NCBI GenBank assembly: GCA_950295325.1
Contig: OX485803.1
Span: 33,736,554-33,800,553, forward strand
DNA: 64,000 nucleotides
Origin: Polytrichum commune
Taxonomy: Eukaryota > Streptophyta > Polytrichopsida > Polytrichales > Polytrichaceae
Direction of reading: 5' to 3'
In this document: in pieces, positions 24,742 through 38,019 of the stretch
Layout of the letters: every line of letters starts with the position of its first letter
Position numbering within the stretch: the stretch's first letter is position 1
The notes under the pieces: generated by a model
The model's database searches: none
The model's input: only the letters and a program-made list of their open reading frames with translations
What the model was told of the DNA's origin: nothing
Program-made: the position numbers and the translations under genes

Positions 24742-27700
24742 TGTTTAATCTTATCTCCTCCTCTCAAACCATGTCACCAACATCGATCAACCATCAAGCT
24801 ACACTCCTGTAGGTTACAAATCGGAAAGTTTTGATTTTCAATGTGTGAAGGATCAGAATCCAGATAACAGGTTCATGACACAAATCCTCAGTGCAGCAGC
24901 CGTCAGTTGGATGCATATATTGATCCCAGGTAGATCCTCGATCACCACCTAGGGAGATTCAAGAGCCAAATGCACAAATCAACTTAGAAAATCTAATTGA
25001 AATTCTTTGCACCCACAGGCCATTTTCCTGGGATCAAGGAGATCGATCATTATTCGACTGAATTTCCTGACATCCATAAATGCAACTGCAAGAAATTACA
25101 TACTGACTCAACAGCATCTCATGAGTGAACTTGACACTTTGGTAATTAATTTCCTGCCTCTACATTGAAGGCATTGAAGGACATTGATAATTTCAACTAT
25201 TGTATTAACCTCAGTACATTCTGGTCTCAAATTGGGTGAAATGTCACTTGCCTAAGAACATTGCTATAACAAGCATAGTCATGAGGTCCTGACTTGCGGA
25301 ATACGGCAACACATATTTTTATCACATTCCTCAGGATATTAGCCTGGAACGGCCAACTAGTATTCGAGTTCCAGGATCGTTTTGCAGGAATAGAGATAGG
25401 TACTTACTTCCAATATCTCTCCTGCTGAAACTCTATTATGGTCAATATTAGCATGAAAGTTGCAAGAACTTGATTTCTGGGGAACTTACCCCATTAACCA
25501 TGAATATTCATCCCATAATTATGGAAATATCATTTCGCATCAAAGCTTGCAATAAGGGTGCCGAGAAATTGCAGGAAGGATTTGCAAGGCACTCTCAAAG
25601 AATACTATTTCTAAATACACTAAATATACCAATTGATGAGTGTGGGAAATTAGTGAGGGTGGGAAATTAGTGAAGGTGATACTAAATTCCTTTACACTAT
25701 GAATTTGTGCCACCAAAAGATCTTAGGTCTAAGACTAGGAAGCATTGTTAATCTTGGCACTGGGCATTATTCACTTAAAGTACCGGCACTTGGCACTAAT
25801 CATTAAATATATCATCACTTGGCATTATTCACTGACAAGCATGTGGCATGCACTAATCACAAGCACGCACTAATTTTCTTAAAATCTTTGATAATTGAGC
25901 ATAGAATTTATCATAGCCATGAATATAGTGTCACTTAGTAGAAACTTCAGCCTTCAGTGACTTTGAGATTTGGCTAGATTGTGCGTGTGACTTGAATTAG
26001 AATTACCCTCACTAATTAGTATATTTAGTGTAGCATTTGCAAGTTGCAGTGAGTTGACCAGATTTGACCAGTCCAACCTTATAATCTCTAAGTTTTTTAG
26101 TTCCAAATAAGTCTTTCTATTTCCTAAGGATTGGCTTTTCGATAATACCAAAGTGCCCTTCATTCCACCAATTTATACTAACTAAGATATATTTATCCAT
26201 GTCACATTTGCAAAGAGTTAAATAATCTAGAAAATTCACACTGAAATGTTTCTAATCATTTTTATGATGGCATTTGCTATGCAATGCATACCATTGCTAA
26301 GCCTCTTGTTCCCTCACCCATCCTAGGTCATGGTCTATGGGGACCTTGCCATAGCACTACGACTTTGGTCGTTGTTTTCTGGAGGATCAAAACATGCTTA
26401 TTTTCAATTCTTGGTTGTTTTATTCTCATGCCTAGGATAAGTGGCAAGTGGAGCTTAGTAATGTTATGAATATGCATACAATATTTGAATTAGTGAAGTT
26501 GAGTTCTTCATTGAGGTTACAATATCATTTGGATGATGAGATGAGCCTATTCCTTGAGAGAGAAGGGGTTAAAGAGATGTAGTCTTGCTAATTAAAGCAT
26601 GAACTTGGAGGTGATTCCAAGTTCAAGAACTAAATTTTACTACTGACATATGTGACAACATACATGGTTGGGACACTTCTAACAATCCGCATTGATAATA
26701 ACACTCAAAAGAGGCCCGTCATATGAAACACTTATGGAGCTCCCAAAAGAATATTCTATGGCAATTTAGTCAAAGTGGCAAGAAGTGTCAAGAAACGATT
26801 TAGTCTAAAAAGCAGTATTTAAGTTGAGATGGCATTGTAGTACATGGGCTCCATAGATATCTAAGGGTAAAGGGGGTGGGAACTATAAATAAGTTGGACC
26901 ATAATGACATGAGTATGAGAAGAGAGTAATAATTTATTTTGAACAACCCCAAGCAATGTAAGAAGTGAGTGCGGTACCTAGATGATTTTGCAACTTATTG
27001 TCATACAACAAATCAAGTCAATTTTTTCTATGGTCCTCGCTAGGGACATGCCCCCAACTCCCCCACAAGCTACTATTATCACTCACTACATTGTTTTGTC
27101 CATTTAGTGTGGGTGGGAAATTTATCTAGGTTGAAAATTAGCATGGCCCACATTAATTTATTTAGTACTTGCATTGGTCAATGAATGTATGGACAGTTGC
27201 AAAATACAATTGAATGAAATTTTGAATTTTACATCCAAATATGTAAAGGAAAATTCCTGCACTCATTTTTCACACAAGAAATTATAGTGGGCCACTTTAA
27301 ATTATAAAAACAAATATTGTGGATAATTGTTGGGAATTACTGTGGTCCACACTAATTAGACAAAAAAAATGTAGTCTCGGAACCCTTATTTGGAGTTTGG
27401 GCCATGTTCTTAATGGTGCGGGTGCTAAGGATGCCAAATGCCTCCATCAAGACCAGGTGAGGCAACCCAAAGCCACATTTAATTCAAAGTTGTGTAACAA
27501 TGATGACCATGCATGAGACTCAATGGATTCGTAATGCCACTAACTATGCACAAAGGTCCAAGGCCACACACAAGTTAGACTAAGATGTATTTAATATCAT
27601 TGTTTCAAAAATCAAACCTCCAATTTTTCACATAAAGAATAAAAGTGAGATTGTGTTTGTAATTATATGGTGTGAAGAAATCCTCCAAAGTTTTGGTATC

Positions 27701-28072
27701 ATTAAGGTGTTTGTGAGATTCAGAGTGTTCAACTTGAGTGTTTGTGAGACCAACTAGACTTCACACTCCATAATCTAAAAATCGAGGTATTGGGGGGGAG
27801 GGGTGGGGGAAGGAAAAAAAGAAGGAAAAGATAACCTCAATGAAAAAAGAAATGATTGCCGAAAAGAAAATTTTATGGTTTGAACAAATAAGTTGTACTG
27901 CACGAAATGAAGTTCATCATATATATAGAGGTAAATGAGTGTCATGTGCTTTGCATAGGATGCTTATCCTTGAACATAGGTGCCCTATGCTAGAGCATAT
28001 TGTATGTAATCTCATGGTTTAGGATGTGTCCTATGCTTTGGTAAAGTAGTATTCTTTAATTAAACATAGGTA

Positions 28073-28289
28073 CACTAAATATGATATTTAGTGTTACTCA
28101 ATATTTGGAGCTACACAGTCCAATATCTTTTTATTATTAATCTTAGTTTTTACCAAGTAAAAATGTTAATGTTCCATAATGTCCAAACAACCAATTCGAC
28201 CTTTGTTGGTTAAAAAAAAGGTGTACAACAAATAATTATAACATTGCATAATTTCAAATAGTAAATATCACTAAATATCATATTTAGTG
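28073..28289. mobile_element. MITE copy 2, best-preserved member of the palindrome-ended family
   Basis: Both ends are complete: CACTAAATAT, G, ATATTTAGTG on the left and CACTAAATAT, C, ATATTTAGTG on the right. TA lies at 28071-28072 and 28290-28291. It is 217 bp with an AT-rich interior and no coding capacity. The interior matches copy 1 (TTTTTACCAAGTAAAAA-type core, ACATTGCATAATTTCAAATAGTAA near the right end), partly in inverse orientation. Confidence 0.9.
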
Positions 28290-29104
28290 TAGTTTATGCT
28301 TTACCATAGGTATCTTATGGTTTAGCACATGTGACCTTGTGGTGAAGCATGTGCAACTTGCAAAGTGTGCACTTATTGTATATTAAAAACACCTCTAACA
28401 AGCATGGGCCGATAAGTATGGTATGGTGGAGGCTCAAAAGCGAAAGCTTTAGTTCAGCAAAAGCTACTTTAATATATAGGTGTTCATATGGATCGTTTGT
28501 TGAAGCATGCCCCGTGCATAGCATTATAACATTTCTCATTAATTGGACAACAACTTGATGTCATTTATGTGTACTATTCTAATCCCCAACCTAACTCTTG
28601 GCACAATGGATGAGCTCATTAGCTAGATTCAGTGAATTAGAGTTGCAATTAACAAAGTGCACTATAGGAGCCTTCACAAATAGGTTGTCTCTTTACCCAT
28701 GCAAATTACGTTGGGTCAAACTAAAGATCACAAACACTTATAACTTTGTTTATTCATCCGCATAGCAACCACATTAACACAATTATCACTGTATATTCTT
28801 ACTGTCGAAGTAAATACTCATAATAATGTGGAATGTCATAAATTAGCGTGGGGCTACCCAAGTGCACATGTCTGTACCTATGAAGGAAGACTCTTAACTC
28901 AACCTGTGACAGGGCGTCCTTGATGGGTTCACTAGCCTTCTGGGCCAATGCAAAAGGCCATTGTGTTTCATACACACAGGTAGCCTGAGCAAATCTTCTA
29001 GACCTCAGAAACTATAGAATCTGTTCAATTTACTCCAAACTGCCAGGTTAGAAACGAACACACAAGCAAAATACCTACTCAGCTTAGTCTATCTGCAACT
29101 AATA

Positions 29105-29142
29105 TAGCTGAGGCAACAACATATAGCTGAGGCAACAACATC
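29105..29142. repeat. Tandem duplication of a 19-bp unit
   Basis: ATAGCTGAGGCAACAACAT occurs twice head to tail, 3' of the TNL stop. It is a recent slippage-type duplication. Confidence 0.85.
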
Positions 29143-29497
29143 AAGCTATACGCAATTTAATTTGCATGTTAAAAGCCTGCAAAACATACAAACACTTACA
29201 CAATCCTCGTGCTTCTAGGCATACACAGACATGGGTGGAACTGTATACTACGGACTCGGGCAAAGAAAAACAGTCCTGTGGCCCATCTGGCCTTTCTTTC
29301 ACTTGGCATGATTTTCTAGATACTCGCCTTCTGAAATATGCCATAGCTTCTGAGGTGCAACTCGACTTGGTGAACCTAGCTCAGACTCAGATGTGAAGTT
29401 ACGCGAGGCTACAGAATTATTTTTTCTATCCCAAAGTAGCACTTCCTCTTTTTGTGGCACGTAGCAATGTGCCCAAAATGTACCATAACAAATGGAG

Positions 29498-32400
29498 TCA
29501 ATTCGTCGAGGAGTTCTGGTTGTGTAGCTGCTCATAGAGGGAGTTCGTCACGTTTACCTCGGTGAAGGATTGAAGGTTGGGTAGTTTGTCCATGCTCCCA
29601 CAACTGATAGCCTCAAGCTTTCTCAAATTTCTCAAGGTTCCCACTTTGTCTAAGTTAGACACTGGTGTGTAAGATACATCTAAATGCTCTAATGCTGTTA
29701 CCAACTTCAAATCCGGGAGGCTTTTCAAATTCGAATGGCGACACCTCAGTTGCTGCAGGTTCACCAAGTGTTCAATACCGGGGATTTGTTCAATTGGGAG
29801 CGCGTCAAGGCACAAATGCATCAAATTTGTGAGATTCTGCAAAATTGGAATTTTTCGGACTTTGATGCAATTCGTGATATTCAAATGCTTCAAGGCTATC
29901 AGCTCACCCAAGCCTGGAAGTTCTTCCAAAGATTCAAAATTGGAGAGGTATAGGTGTTCCAAGCTTGTCAATTTGGTCAAGTCACCAAGAGATCGAACCT
30001 TGGGGCAAGATGCTGCTTCCAACTTCACCAAATGCCTCAAATGACCAAGATGAGGGAACTCCAGCAGATCTTGTAGGAAACTCAAATGCAGCACTTGAAG
30101 ATACACACAGTCCCTCAGATTAGGCGGATGCTCCATCTTTGCGACTGAAATCTTCGACCATGGAAGGCAGCCTGGCAGTTCTGGCAGTCTTCCCATGCTT
30201 GGCGAATTCGAAGCAACTCCCTGAATGATCAACAACGTCAAGCTTGTCATCTTCTTCAAGCTTGGAAATTTGACAGCACACCCTTCCCAAAGTAAGCAAG
30301 CAAGCCGTGCCAAATGATGCACATTGACCTCCCTCAAGTTGGGACAATGTCTGATCTCCAAGCTGCGAAGGTCATCCAGGCCCTTCAAATCCAGTTTGGT
30401 TATCTTAGAGCAGCTCACCACCCTCATGATCTTAGCTTCAGAGGAGCAATTACACAAGTTCTTCTTCGCCAAGCTTGGGAGTTTGGCGTTGTTTTGGACA
30501 TTGATCCTGCTTTTCTGGTAACATAGACAATGGCCTGTCTCATACAGGCGACAGTTGTCAGAGTGGTTCTCCCTTTTTGCAATGAGAGTTGCAACCCCAC
30601 GATAAAGATCGTGAATGAGGAACCTGTGGCAGGGATGGTTGCCCATCCCCCAATAGTTCCCGCAATCTTCAATTACAAGGAGAGCTTGACTTCTCATTTC
30701 CTCTATCTGCATGGGGCAAATAATAGGTGAGATACAATTAAAGTCCACGAAAGTGCCTTCAAACTGTTTGGTGAAGTTTACCACTATGGCATTCCACATA
30801 TCTACTTTGAAAACATAGGTAGATTTGGTAAAGATCCCAGAAGATTTAATTGGAAGATAAATTTGTTTCAGAATTTACATGTCTCTAGTTTGCATCTGTT
30901 TGCAATCAAAGTCATCATAAGTGTTGATCAACTACATCAGACACTTAAACTGGTCAAAATTTGGTGGACGCACAGCAAAACTTACCGCCGCTGCAATGAT
31001 TCCTTCAGCCTGGGGAAAAGTGAAAGCATACCATTCGCAGAAGTCTTCTTGTGTGCGTAGTATTCTTGATTGAGAACTTGTATCTCGAGGGAGGGTTAGG
31101 ATAATGTCAAAATAAATCGTTTTATTGAAGCCGGTAACGTCCCCTACAGAAGAAATGGAATTTGAACCCAGGATTTGATCGAGTAACTTGTCGAACTGCT
31201 CTTGCAACGCGCAAAACAAAAGTTTTTCTTCCTGTTGACAGATGGCATTCCAATTAACCCACTCTTCTTGGCGTCCGCCAATGTATGTGCCTAAAAATTT
31301 AAGAGCACGTGGATGGTACTGGCGATCGGCTTTTTTGAAACCAAGATAACATCGTTCGACAAACTTGGTTACGTACATTTTTTCCTTGGAGCCTAATTCA
31401 GACAAATTGTAACCAGCACTTTGGGCAAGCAAACATGCAGCTTCCTCCTTTTCCAAAGTAGGCACGGGGAAAACCTTCTCCCATTTAATATAGTGAAATG
31501 CGCGCAAGAGCATTTCATGAGAACATGCACTAGTAATGAGCACCACGCTTCCTGCCTTGAACGTCTTGAGTTTCAAGCAAAGTTCCACAAACGCCCGGGA
31601 GACACTTGTGACACTGGTCTGAACATTGTCTAACACCAAGAGCAACCTATGTTTAGGTATTTCTTCCCTCAACAGTGTGTCTGCATCCTGTCGTACACAT
31701 TCACGATCACAATTCAGGAAAGTTGTGTAGGTGCATTTGAATTTAGACTTTCATTGATAATCAGTATTTTGTATATTTTCCAACGCAAATGTGTTACAAG
31801 TAGTGATCACATAGAACATTCTCAATACTAAATAATTGTAAAATTATTCTCTTGAAAACACGGAATGTAAGTCTTCTTCATTCTTTCATTTGTATGGGAG
31901 ATAAAATTTGACAACGACTTGAGACATTCTATGAATTTATGATGCTACTTCTCAGCTCAAGACGTTTTACAATGATTTCACGAGTAGTATTGTCACCCCA
32001 ATGAACATCATGTTGAATAAGGATTGAGATTCTTGAATACAAAGAGCTCACGCTACTTTCAACAACAGATATGTAAATATCATCTTGACATCCAATTTGA
32101 GCAGCCTTCAAAGTCCTCCGATTTCTCTCCGAAGTGTGAGATGGTAATACCTTGCCAGCCTGTGGTGTGGACTTGCCTGTGCTCCAGGTACAAAGACATT
32201 CCACCAGTTTGCTTCGCCAGTTCATTTGTGGGTCATTGTCGAGCTCAACATGGTACACCTTCCCCGAAAATTCTTTGGACATCTGATTGCATAACAACTG
32301 GCTCATTGTGGTCTTTCCCGTGCCAGAGATCCCATACATGCCAAAAAAACTGACAGATTTCTTTGGATCCAAGCACTTAAATTTCTGAACATCACCATCA

Positions 32401-33610
32401 GAACACTTAGACACGTTAGTGTGTGAAATGAATCCGCAATACCGGTGCAGATTCATCTTCGTCTTTAATTACCTGTTGTTCATCCATCTCATAACTCAAA
32501 ATAATAGAATCTCTGTAGATTCTTTGCATCCAAAACAGCTTGTTAATTACGTGGTCGAGGAGGGTGAATGAGTCACCACTTCGGAGGCTCCTAATCCACA
32601 TTCCGTCAACATATATCTAGTACATAGGGTGCACATGCTCATTGCCATCATGTCAGCAGCGTGGCACCAACATGAAGACTGTCATTTTTGTTGAGCGAGC
32701 CATCCCACCTTATTGCATATTGAGCAATAAAGGAGCACAATGGTTGTTCAGATTTTATATCCCTCTCCTTTACAATAGTACAGACTTTTCTATGCAATGT
32801 ACAAAGAGATTGATAGGGACGTAACCATCTACAGTAGGTATTTACAAACTCAGCAAAAAGGTCTATACAATTTGAAACCTACATGGAGATTTTCAAGCCA
32901 GAACCTAGTAGACTAAGCAGCCCATGGCATGTCCACAAACCTGTCGACACTCTTACCTCTTTCAACTCGGCTTCAAGGCGTTTCAAGCCTTGCACACAAG
33001 TGTATGGGGGGCTTGGAGCCACCAATTTGCATGCTTGGTTCACAATATCCTCAATATATTCCTCTTCGCTTTTGCCAAGAAACTCACATCCATTCAGAGT
33101 TGGGCTCAAGGTCTTGAGTGTCTCTTCCCAACACTCCAGCGTTTTGTCATTAAAATGATTGGATTTCTTCTTAGTTATCTTCTTCCAAGCTTCGCGCCAT
33201 TCATTTCTCTCTTCTTCTTTTCGGAAAGCCTTTACTGTGAGCTTGTAATAGAGAGGAACTATGAGCGGCTTTTTCGGGCTCTTTTCGGGCTCTTTTTGGG
33301 ATTTTTGGGCCTCAACAATCGCGGCTAGTTCTACCATGGGCCATTTGTTTCTAAAGTACTCAGGTGACATCACTACAATTGCCAACTCGCATTGTTCTAT
33401 AGCCTGGAAAATTTCTTTTTCGAAATTCACACCCTTTTTCATATCCATGTCAAAGAAAATACAATCGGACGTATAGACGATGCTCAAACGTCTATACAAT
33501 CGCTCCACAAAGCCCTTCTGAGCCCCGGAATGGCTTAAGAAGATCCTCCTCGTGGAAGCCTGGTAAGAACAGCTCGGACCGCCATCATGCACATTGCTCC
33601 CAGACTCCAT
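29498..33610 (-). CDS. TIR-NB-ARC-LRR (TNL) intracellular immune receptor, 4 exons
   Basis: The predicted protein is 932 aa. Exons are 33610-32957, 32384-32151, 31687-30986 and 30706-29498; every exon junction is phase 0. The TIR domain (about 20-165) opens IFLSHSGAQK and keeps W90-PMV-E94, with E94 at the position of the NADase glutamate of plant TIRs. NB-ARC follows. The P-loop is GISGTGKTT at 236-244 and kinase-2 is LLLVLDN with D316. The RNBS-B-like motif is VLITSA and the GLPL equivalent is HPRALKFLG. The MHD position is IHD (561-563). The exon 4 start was chosen because its acceptor at 30707-30708 follows a strong pyrimidine tract and keeps phase 0. About a dozen irregular LRRs with repeated LxxLxxLxL patterns fill the C-terminus to residue 932. 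In angiosperms TNLs sense effectors and produce nucleotide signals through the TIR; the effector here is unknown. Confidence 0.85.
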
Positions 33611-34819
33611 TACTAGAAGAGGATTAATGAAGCTTTAAGGACTTCAGCGCAGATTCTATTGAAATCCTTGCTCTTGCAAATTTGGCTGGGACGGGTTAAA
33701 GAAAATGTCGTTGTAGATCTAAATTGCTATTGATCCTACCACTGCGCATATAGGTCTAAGGTTGAGGTGGCTAAAGCACGCCTAATTGTTGTCCCTGATG
33801 TGACAGGCTTTGCACTACCGTCATGCCCAACAGGTAAAGAAGAACGCAAACACAAGGCTTCATTCTTTACGTAATGTCACACATTCGCCGGTACAAATTT
33901 GACGGATGTGGATGCAGTTAACTGTCCCTCAGTTCTGAGCACTCACCAGACAACTAAGGACTTTCATTCACCAACACTTGTTGAGATGGTTACTGTACAG
34001 CTGTTGCTTATAGCGAAACCCAATGGCCCAGACACAACCATTTCTACAAAAGTGCAAATTCAGAACCTAATTTACATCCACGTTGCTCTTGCGCTCTACA
34101 CATGATCCCTCCACTAAGAAATTCACCAGAAAATTGCATACACAAGTCAATGAGCTCTAACTTACGACCAATCCAATTCGCTCCCAGCTACAAATTCCAA
34201 TATATTGCTGCACCACTCAGGACTTAAGCTAGGATGAGAAGGACGCTGTACAGCTCTTGAGAAGAACATGACAGACCCGTGATATATAGTGACCCATTGA
34301 GTAGAGGAACCCCAAGAAAGCAGTGAGCAGATAACAGTCGGTAATACAACACATAGAAGTGTCCTACCTAGAGTCGCACCTAGCGGATCCAGCTTTTTGG
34401 CACTGCAAGGATGGTGCCTCCGACTGGTCGAATTGATTCCTGCCTTAATACCCGAGGAAATGTTGTGGCGTTCCAGAATAAGTTCATGAAATCAATCGAT
34501 ATTCGTGCAGACGTCTATCACTGTGGATTCGCCTCTACCCTCGCTTATAATAGAGTTTGTACTCTAACTCGACGGGACGAGTCGGGAGTTAATGATCGTC
34601 TATGATCTTTCATTGGTTTGTTTTGCATGCAATAATAACCCGCAAACATTTATAGAACGAAAATTCTATAAGTTACTAAGGTATTCTTTGGAATTCTTTC
34701 CTCTTCTCTACCCTCCATAGTCTGACGAATTTCGCAACTAGCAGCTCAGGAGATACGTACTTCTACTTCCGTCCCACAGGAGAGCTTCATCCATGGTGTC
34801 GTGGTTGGCGGATTTGTAT

Positions 34820-35150
34820 GGCAATTCATCCGCAGCATCCACCACCATCACTAACGCAGCCAACTTGCAAGGAGGAATTCTTGCAACCTGGGCATGTGGA
34901 AAACTCAGTTTCTGGGCTCACTCAGGTCAACAGTCTTGAGAGAAACCCCCTGCAAATTGCGAGCCCTGCTCAGACAACTTCAAAAAATGCATCTAAGCTG
35001 GCATAGCGATCCATCACCACATTACGTACCCATCATCTGCGGTATCCACCAGCACTAGGCCAGCCGAGGAGAAAGTCCGTGCAAGGAGGAGTTCCTGCAA
35101 CCTGGCATTTCCGGAAACCAGCTTCTGAGCTCGGGTCAGCAAAGAATGAA
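34820..35150 (-). repeat. Diverged direct duplication, possibly of an exon
   Basis: CAGCATCCACCA ... TGCAAGGAGGA(A/G)TT(C/G) ... TTCTGGGCTC is repeated about 205 bp later as GGTATCCACCA ... TGCAAGGAGGAGTTC ... TTCTGAGCTCGGGTCA. On the minus strand the copies read ARLQELLLARTFSSAGLV and PRLQEFLLASWL, followed after a frameshift by LVMVVDAADELPYKS. The amino-acid similarity hints at a former coding unit. No family was recognised. Confidence 0.45.
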
Positions 35151-35792
35151 GATGGCTACTTATCTTTTAATCTCTCGCTCCTGGGAAACAAAATGACATC
35201 ATTCAGCAGTTTGGCGATACAGCACTATTTAATGCGGTAAACGCACACTGCCTGTAACAGCTGGGCCATGTAATATACAGTCCACCCTCGATATTTATTA
35301 ACATTTGTGGAGCAAGCAAACTCACTACACTTATGTGGTGTTAACATTTTAACACCTATTGAGGTAGCATAGACAATTTGTAACACTTACATGAATAACA
35401 TTTTTGTGATTTTGGAATTTAAAACAGAACACTTAATATAAAATAAAGTGAAAATCACATAAGTTATGAATAGCATTATACATCCAAACGCAATGAAAGA
35501 ACAAGTCTAAGTTATAATGGTTTGGTGAGATTCTTTTGCATGCCAAGATCCTACTTCCTTTTGAAGTGTTTGAATGCTCTGGATGAGAAGTGTAACATTA
35601 ATAGGTCTTTGTTCCAAAAAGTGTTTCAAGGTCACTAATGCATTTTATTTTTTTTAGTATTCTTGAATCCTACTCTATCTACCACCACATCACTAATTTG
35701 CACACTGTCAACTTCTTTAATCATGGGTTCATTGCAAAACAGGAAAACATGTCCAAATCAACCCTACAGGGTTGCAGGAATCACAATGGAAA

Positions 35793-35808
35793 CGGTCACC
35801 GGTGACCG
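35793..35808. other. Perfect 16-bp palindrome
   Basis: CGGTCACCGGTGACCG is identical to its reverse complement and is GC-rich within an AT-rich spacer. It could be a protein-binding site; there is no other support. Confidence 0.4.
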
Positions 35809-38019
35809 GTGGTAGCAATTAGTTAGTGCATTCTTGATGGCCTAGTCGAAAGTTGGGTGGTGTTCCCAATATTGTTGTTTCAGACCCGTTGGGTATTATA
35901 TGGGTTACAATCAAATTTGTTAGGATGAGGCATACCCTTTGCCCATTTTACCATAGTGGGTGGCATGGTTAGGTTTAGGGAGGCATTCTTTCAATGCCCT
36001 CTTGGTAACATGCATTAGATTTGGTGTAATGTATGAATTGCAACACCAACCTGCCTGGTATTCCCTTACCACTATTCCCAATGGGTTCATTGCACAATTG
36101 TCAGTTGCATTATCTCTTTCATCAAGCATACCTATAATTTCTTCAATAAGTGTGTAAGGATTGTTTAGATCAAATTCTAGTTCATAATTGATGAACTCAA
36201 GTGCAATCATAATGGGTCCACTCTCTAGATACCAATGCCAATTGTTCTAGTAAGGTAGCATGGTTTAGGGTACAGGGTTAGCGATTCTATCAATTCCATT
36301 CAAGCTAAAAAAATTCATAGCCTCACTTTCATTCAAATTAACACTTATCAAGGTGAATGCATTAAAAAGGGGAGCATGAGTTTTATAAATTATTTTAACA
36401 ATTTACAATTTACACTTACTAGTGTATTTTTTGGGATTTCTTTGGGGAGCGCAATTTTCTTGGGGAACACATGTGATTTGAACACTTATCGGGGTAACAC
36501 ATATCCAGGATGGAATGTAAAACACAAAATTAAAGCAAGTAAACCAAGTATCTACAAAAGATAGGTGTAAGTTTTATCTTGATTCAGATAATTGTTGTAA
36601 ACAATTTATCAATTAAAGTGCAATATGACATAAAAGAAAGCAAACAAATAAGCTACCATTCAACTCAAATAACCATTAATACCAACAACCCTAGACAATT
36701 TTGATGTGTACATCAATGTGAATACCACCAGAGTAGGAAATGCCCAAAAATGTAAATAGGGTGCTCTGTAATGCGATTGCAACTTTCCTCATAATATGGA
36801 ACAAACATGTACGTTCCTACCTCTTTAATATAACACTTGATAATGCAAAAACCTCGATATAATGACACAAAACTTTGTAAACCGAACTCAATATTAAGTC
36901 TGGAGAAAGCCTTACGTGTATATTATAGAGGTAATAAATGCATATATGGCAAGTCCACACATGTATAAGTACATAGTTAATATCAAATTTATGTAACTCC
37001 AAGTTTATGTCAAATGTGGATAAAATAAATTTTAATGTGAAAATGATGTTAAAACATGGGAACTAAGAAAACTAGATTCTCTATCTCAAAATTTAATCAG
37101 AAGACTCATTAGATTTTGTCTCTTTCACAATAATTTTTCATCTAAACCCTAAACCAAGGTGCAATCTGTCTTCAAGCATATTTCTACCTTTTTATTGCAC
37201 AAGTGTGATGCAACCATTTCACCATGGTACAATTGCTGCTCTCAATTTGAAATGCAGGTTCAAGTTGCTCGAGTGGATTTGAAGCCATTTTATTCAAATC
37301 ATTAATATTTGAAAAAGGTTGTACTCCAATATTAAACAAGCAATTCTCTGGAGCTGTAAGGTTTGGATATGTGTGCATCTTCAGATTATGAGACTGTGGG
37401 AGAAAACCAAGACTTATGCCACCTAATTGGAGTGCAAACTTTGTTATTGAGGATAGGCAAGTAAAATCAAGACGGATCGAGGAATACAAAGATTTTGCAC
37501 TCATATCAAAATTGCAGGTTGGACAAGATGAGAAGCCATTTGAAGTTCATCTGATAATGAAGTACCTCATTATTATGACAAAGAGGTCCAATGTGTCATA
37601 TTATTGAATGTGTGACACCTCGATAATACAACAGTTTGTTTCCAAAACATGTCATATCAAAGAGGTAGGACTATAGTACAGGAAGTCACAAAACTTTTAT
37701 GGTGTCCATCATAAGCGAGAACGTTGAGTCATTAGAACAAATTAACAAAGGAATAAACCCTTCGCACAAATGGCTCGAGGCACAAATAGTCCTTGGCATT
37801 AGCCTCTCCTCAGAGTCATGCGGACCACAGCCTCTGGGATCCTTGGTCCTACATTTCACAATAAGAAGCATCTGCTACACGAACTTCAGCTCGAAGAAAA
37901 TTGTATGAAGTAAAAAATGATTGCTCCTCCAATAGACAGCCCATGTCCATGAGTTCCACAAATTAGGTATGCCCGGATCCTCCAGGAACTATAAAGTCAA
38001 TGCCTCTGAACAGCCTCCT

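Larger units (their letters stand above)
24742..29497. other. Intergenic region, receptor B promoter to TNL 3' end
   Basis: No supportable gene was found. The right part includes the probable 3' UTR of the TNL gene. It holds one MITE (28073-28289) and a 19-bp tandem duplication (29105-29142). Imperfect CTTGGCA(C/T)TATTCACT repeats occur near 25755-25870. There are no long open frames with recognisable products. Confidence 0.6.
33611..38019. other. Intergenic region, TNL promoter to GLTP 3' end
   Basis: No gene is supportable. The region upstream of the TNL start contains two diverged direct copies of an about 110-bp sequence (34820-34930 and 35025-35150). A perfect 16-bp palindrome lies at 35793-35808 and a possible retroelement primer-binding site near 36209-36240. 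Open frames at 35920-36210 and 37184-37504 (both minus) have no recognisable family. Confidence 0.55.

Noticed and set aside
32924..33328. 134-codon plus-strand frame opposite TNL exon 1
   Set aside because: Antisense shadow of the TIR coding exon.
37184..37504. 106-codon minus-strand frame 3' of GLTP
   Set aside because: No recognisable domain or splice context.
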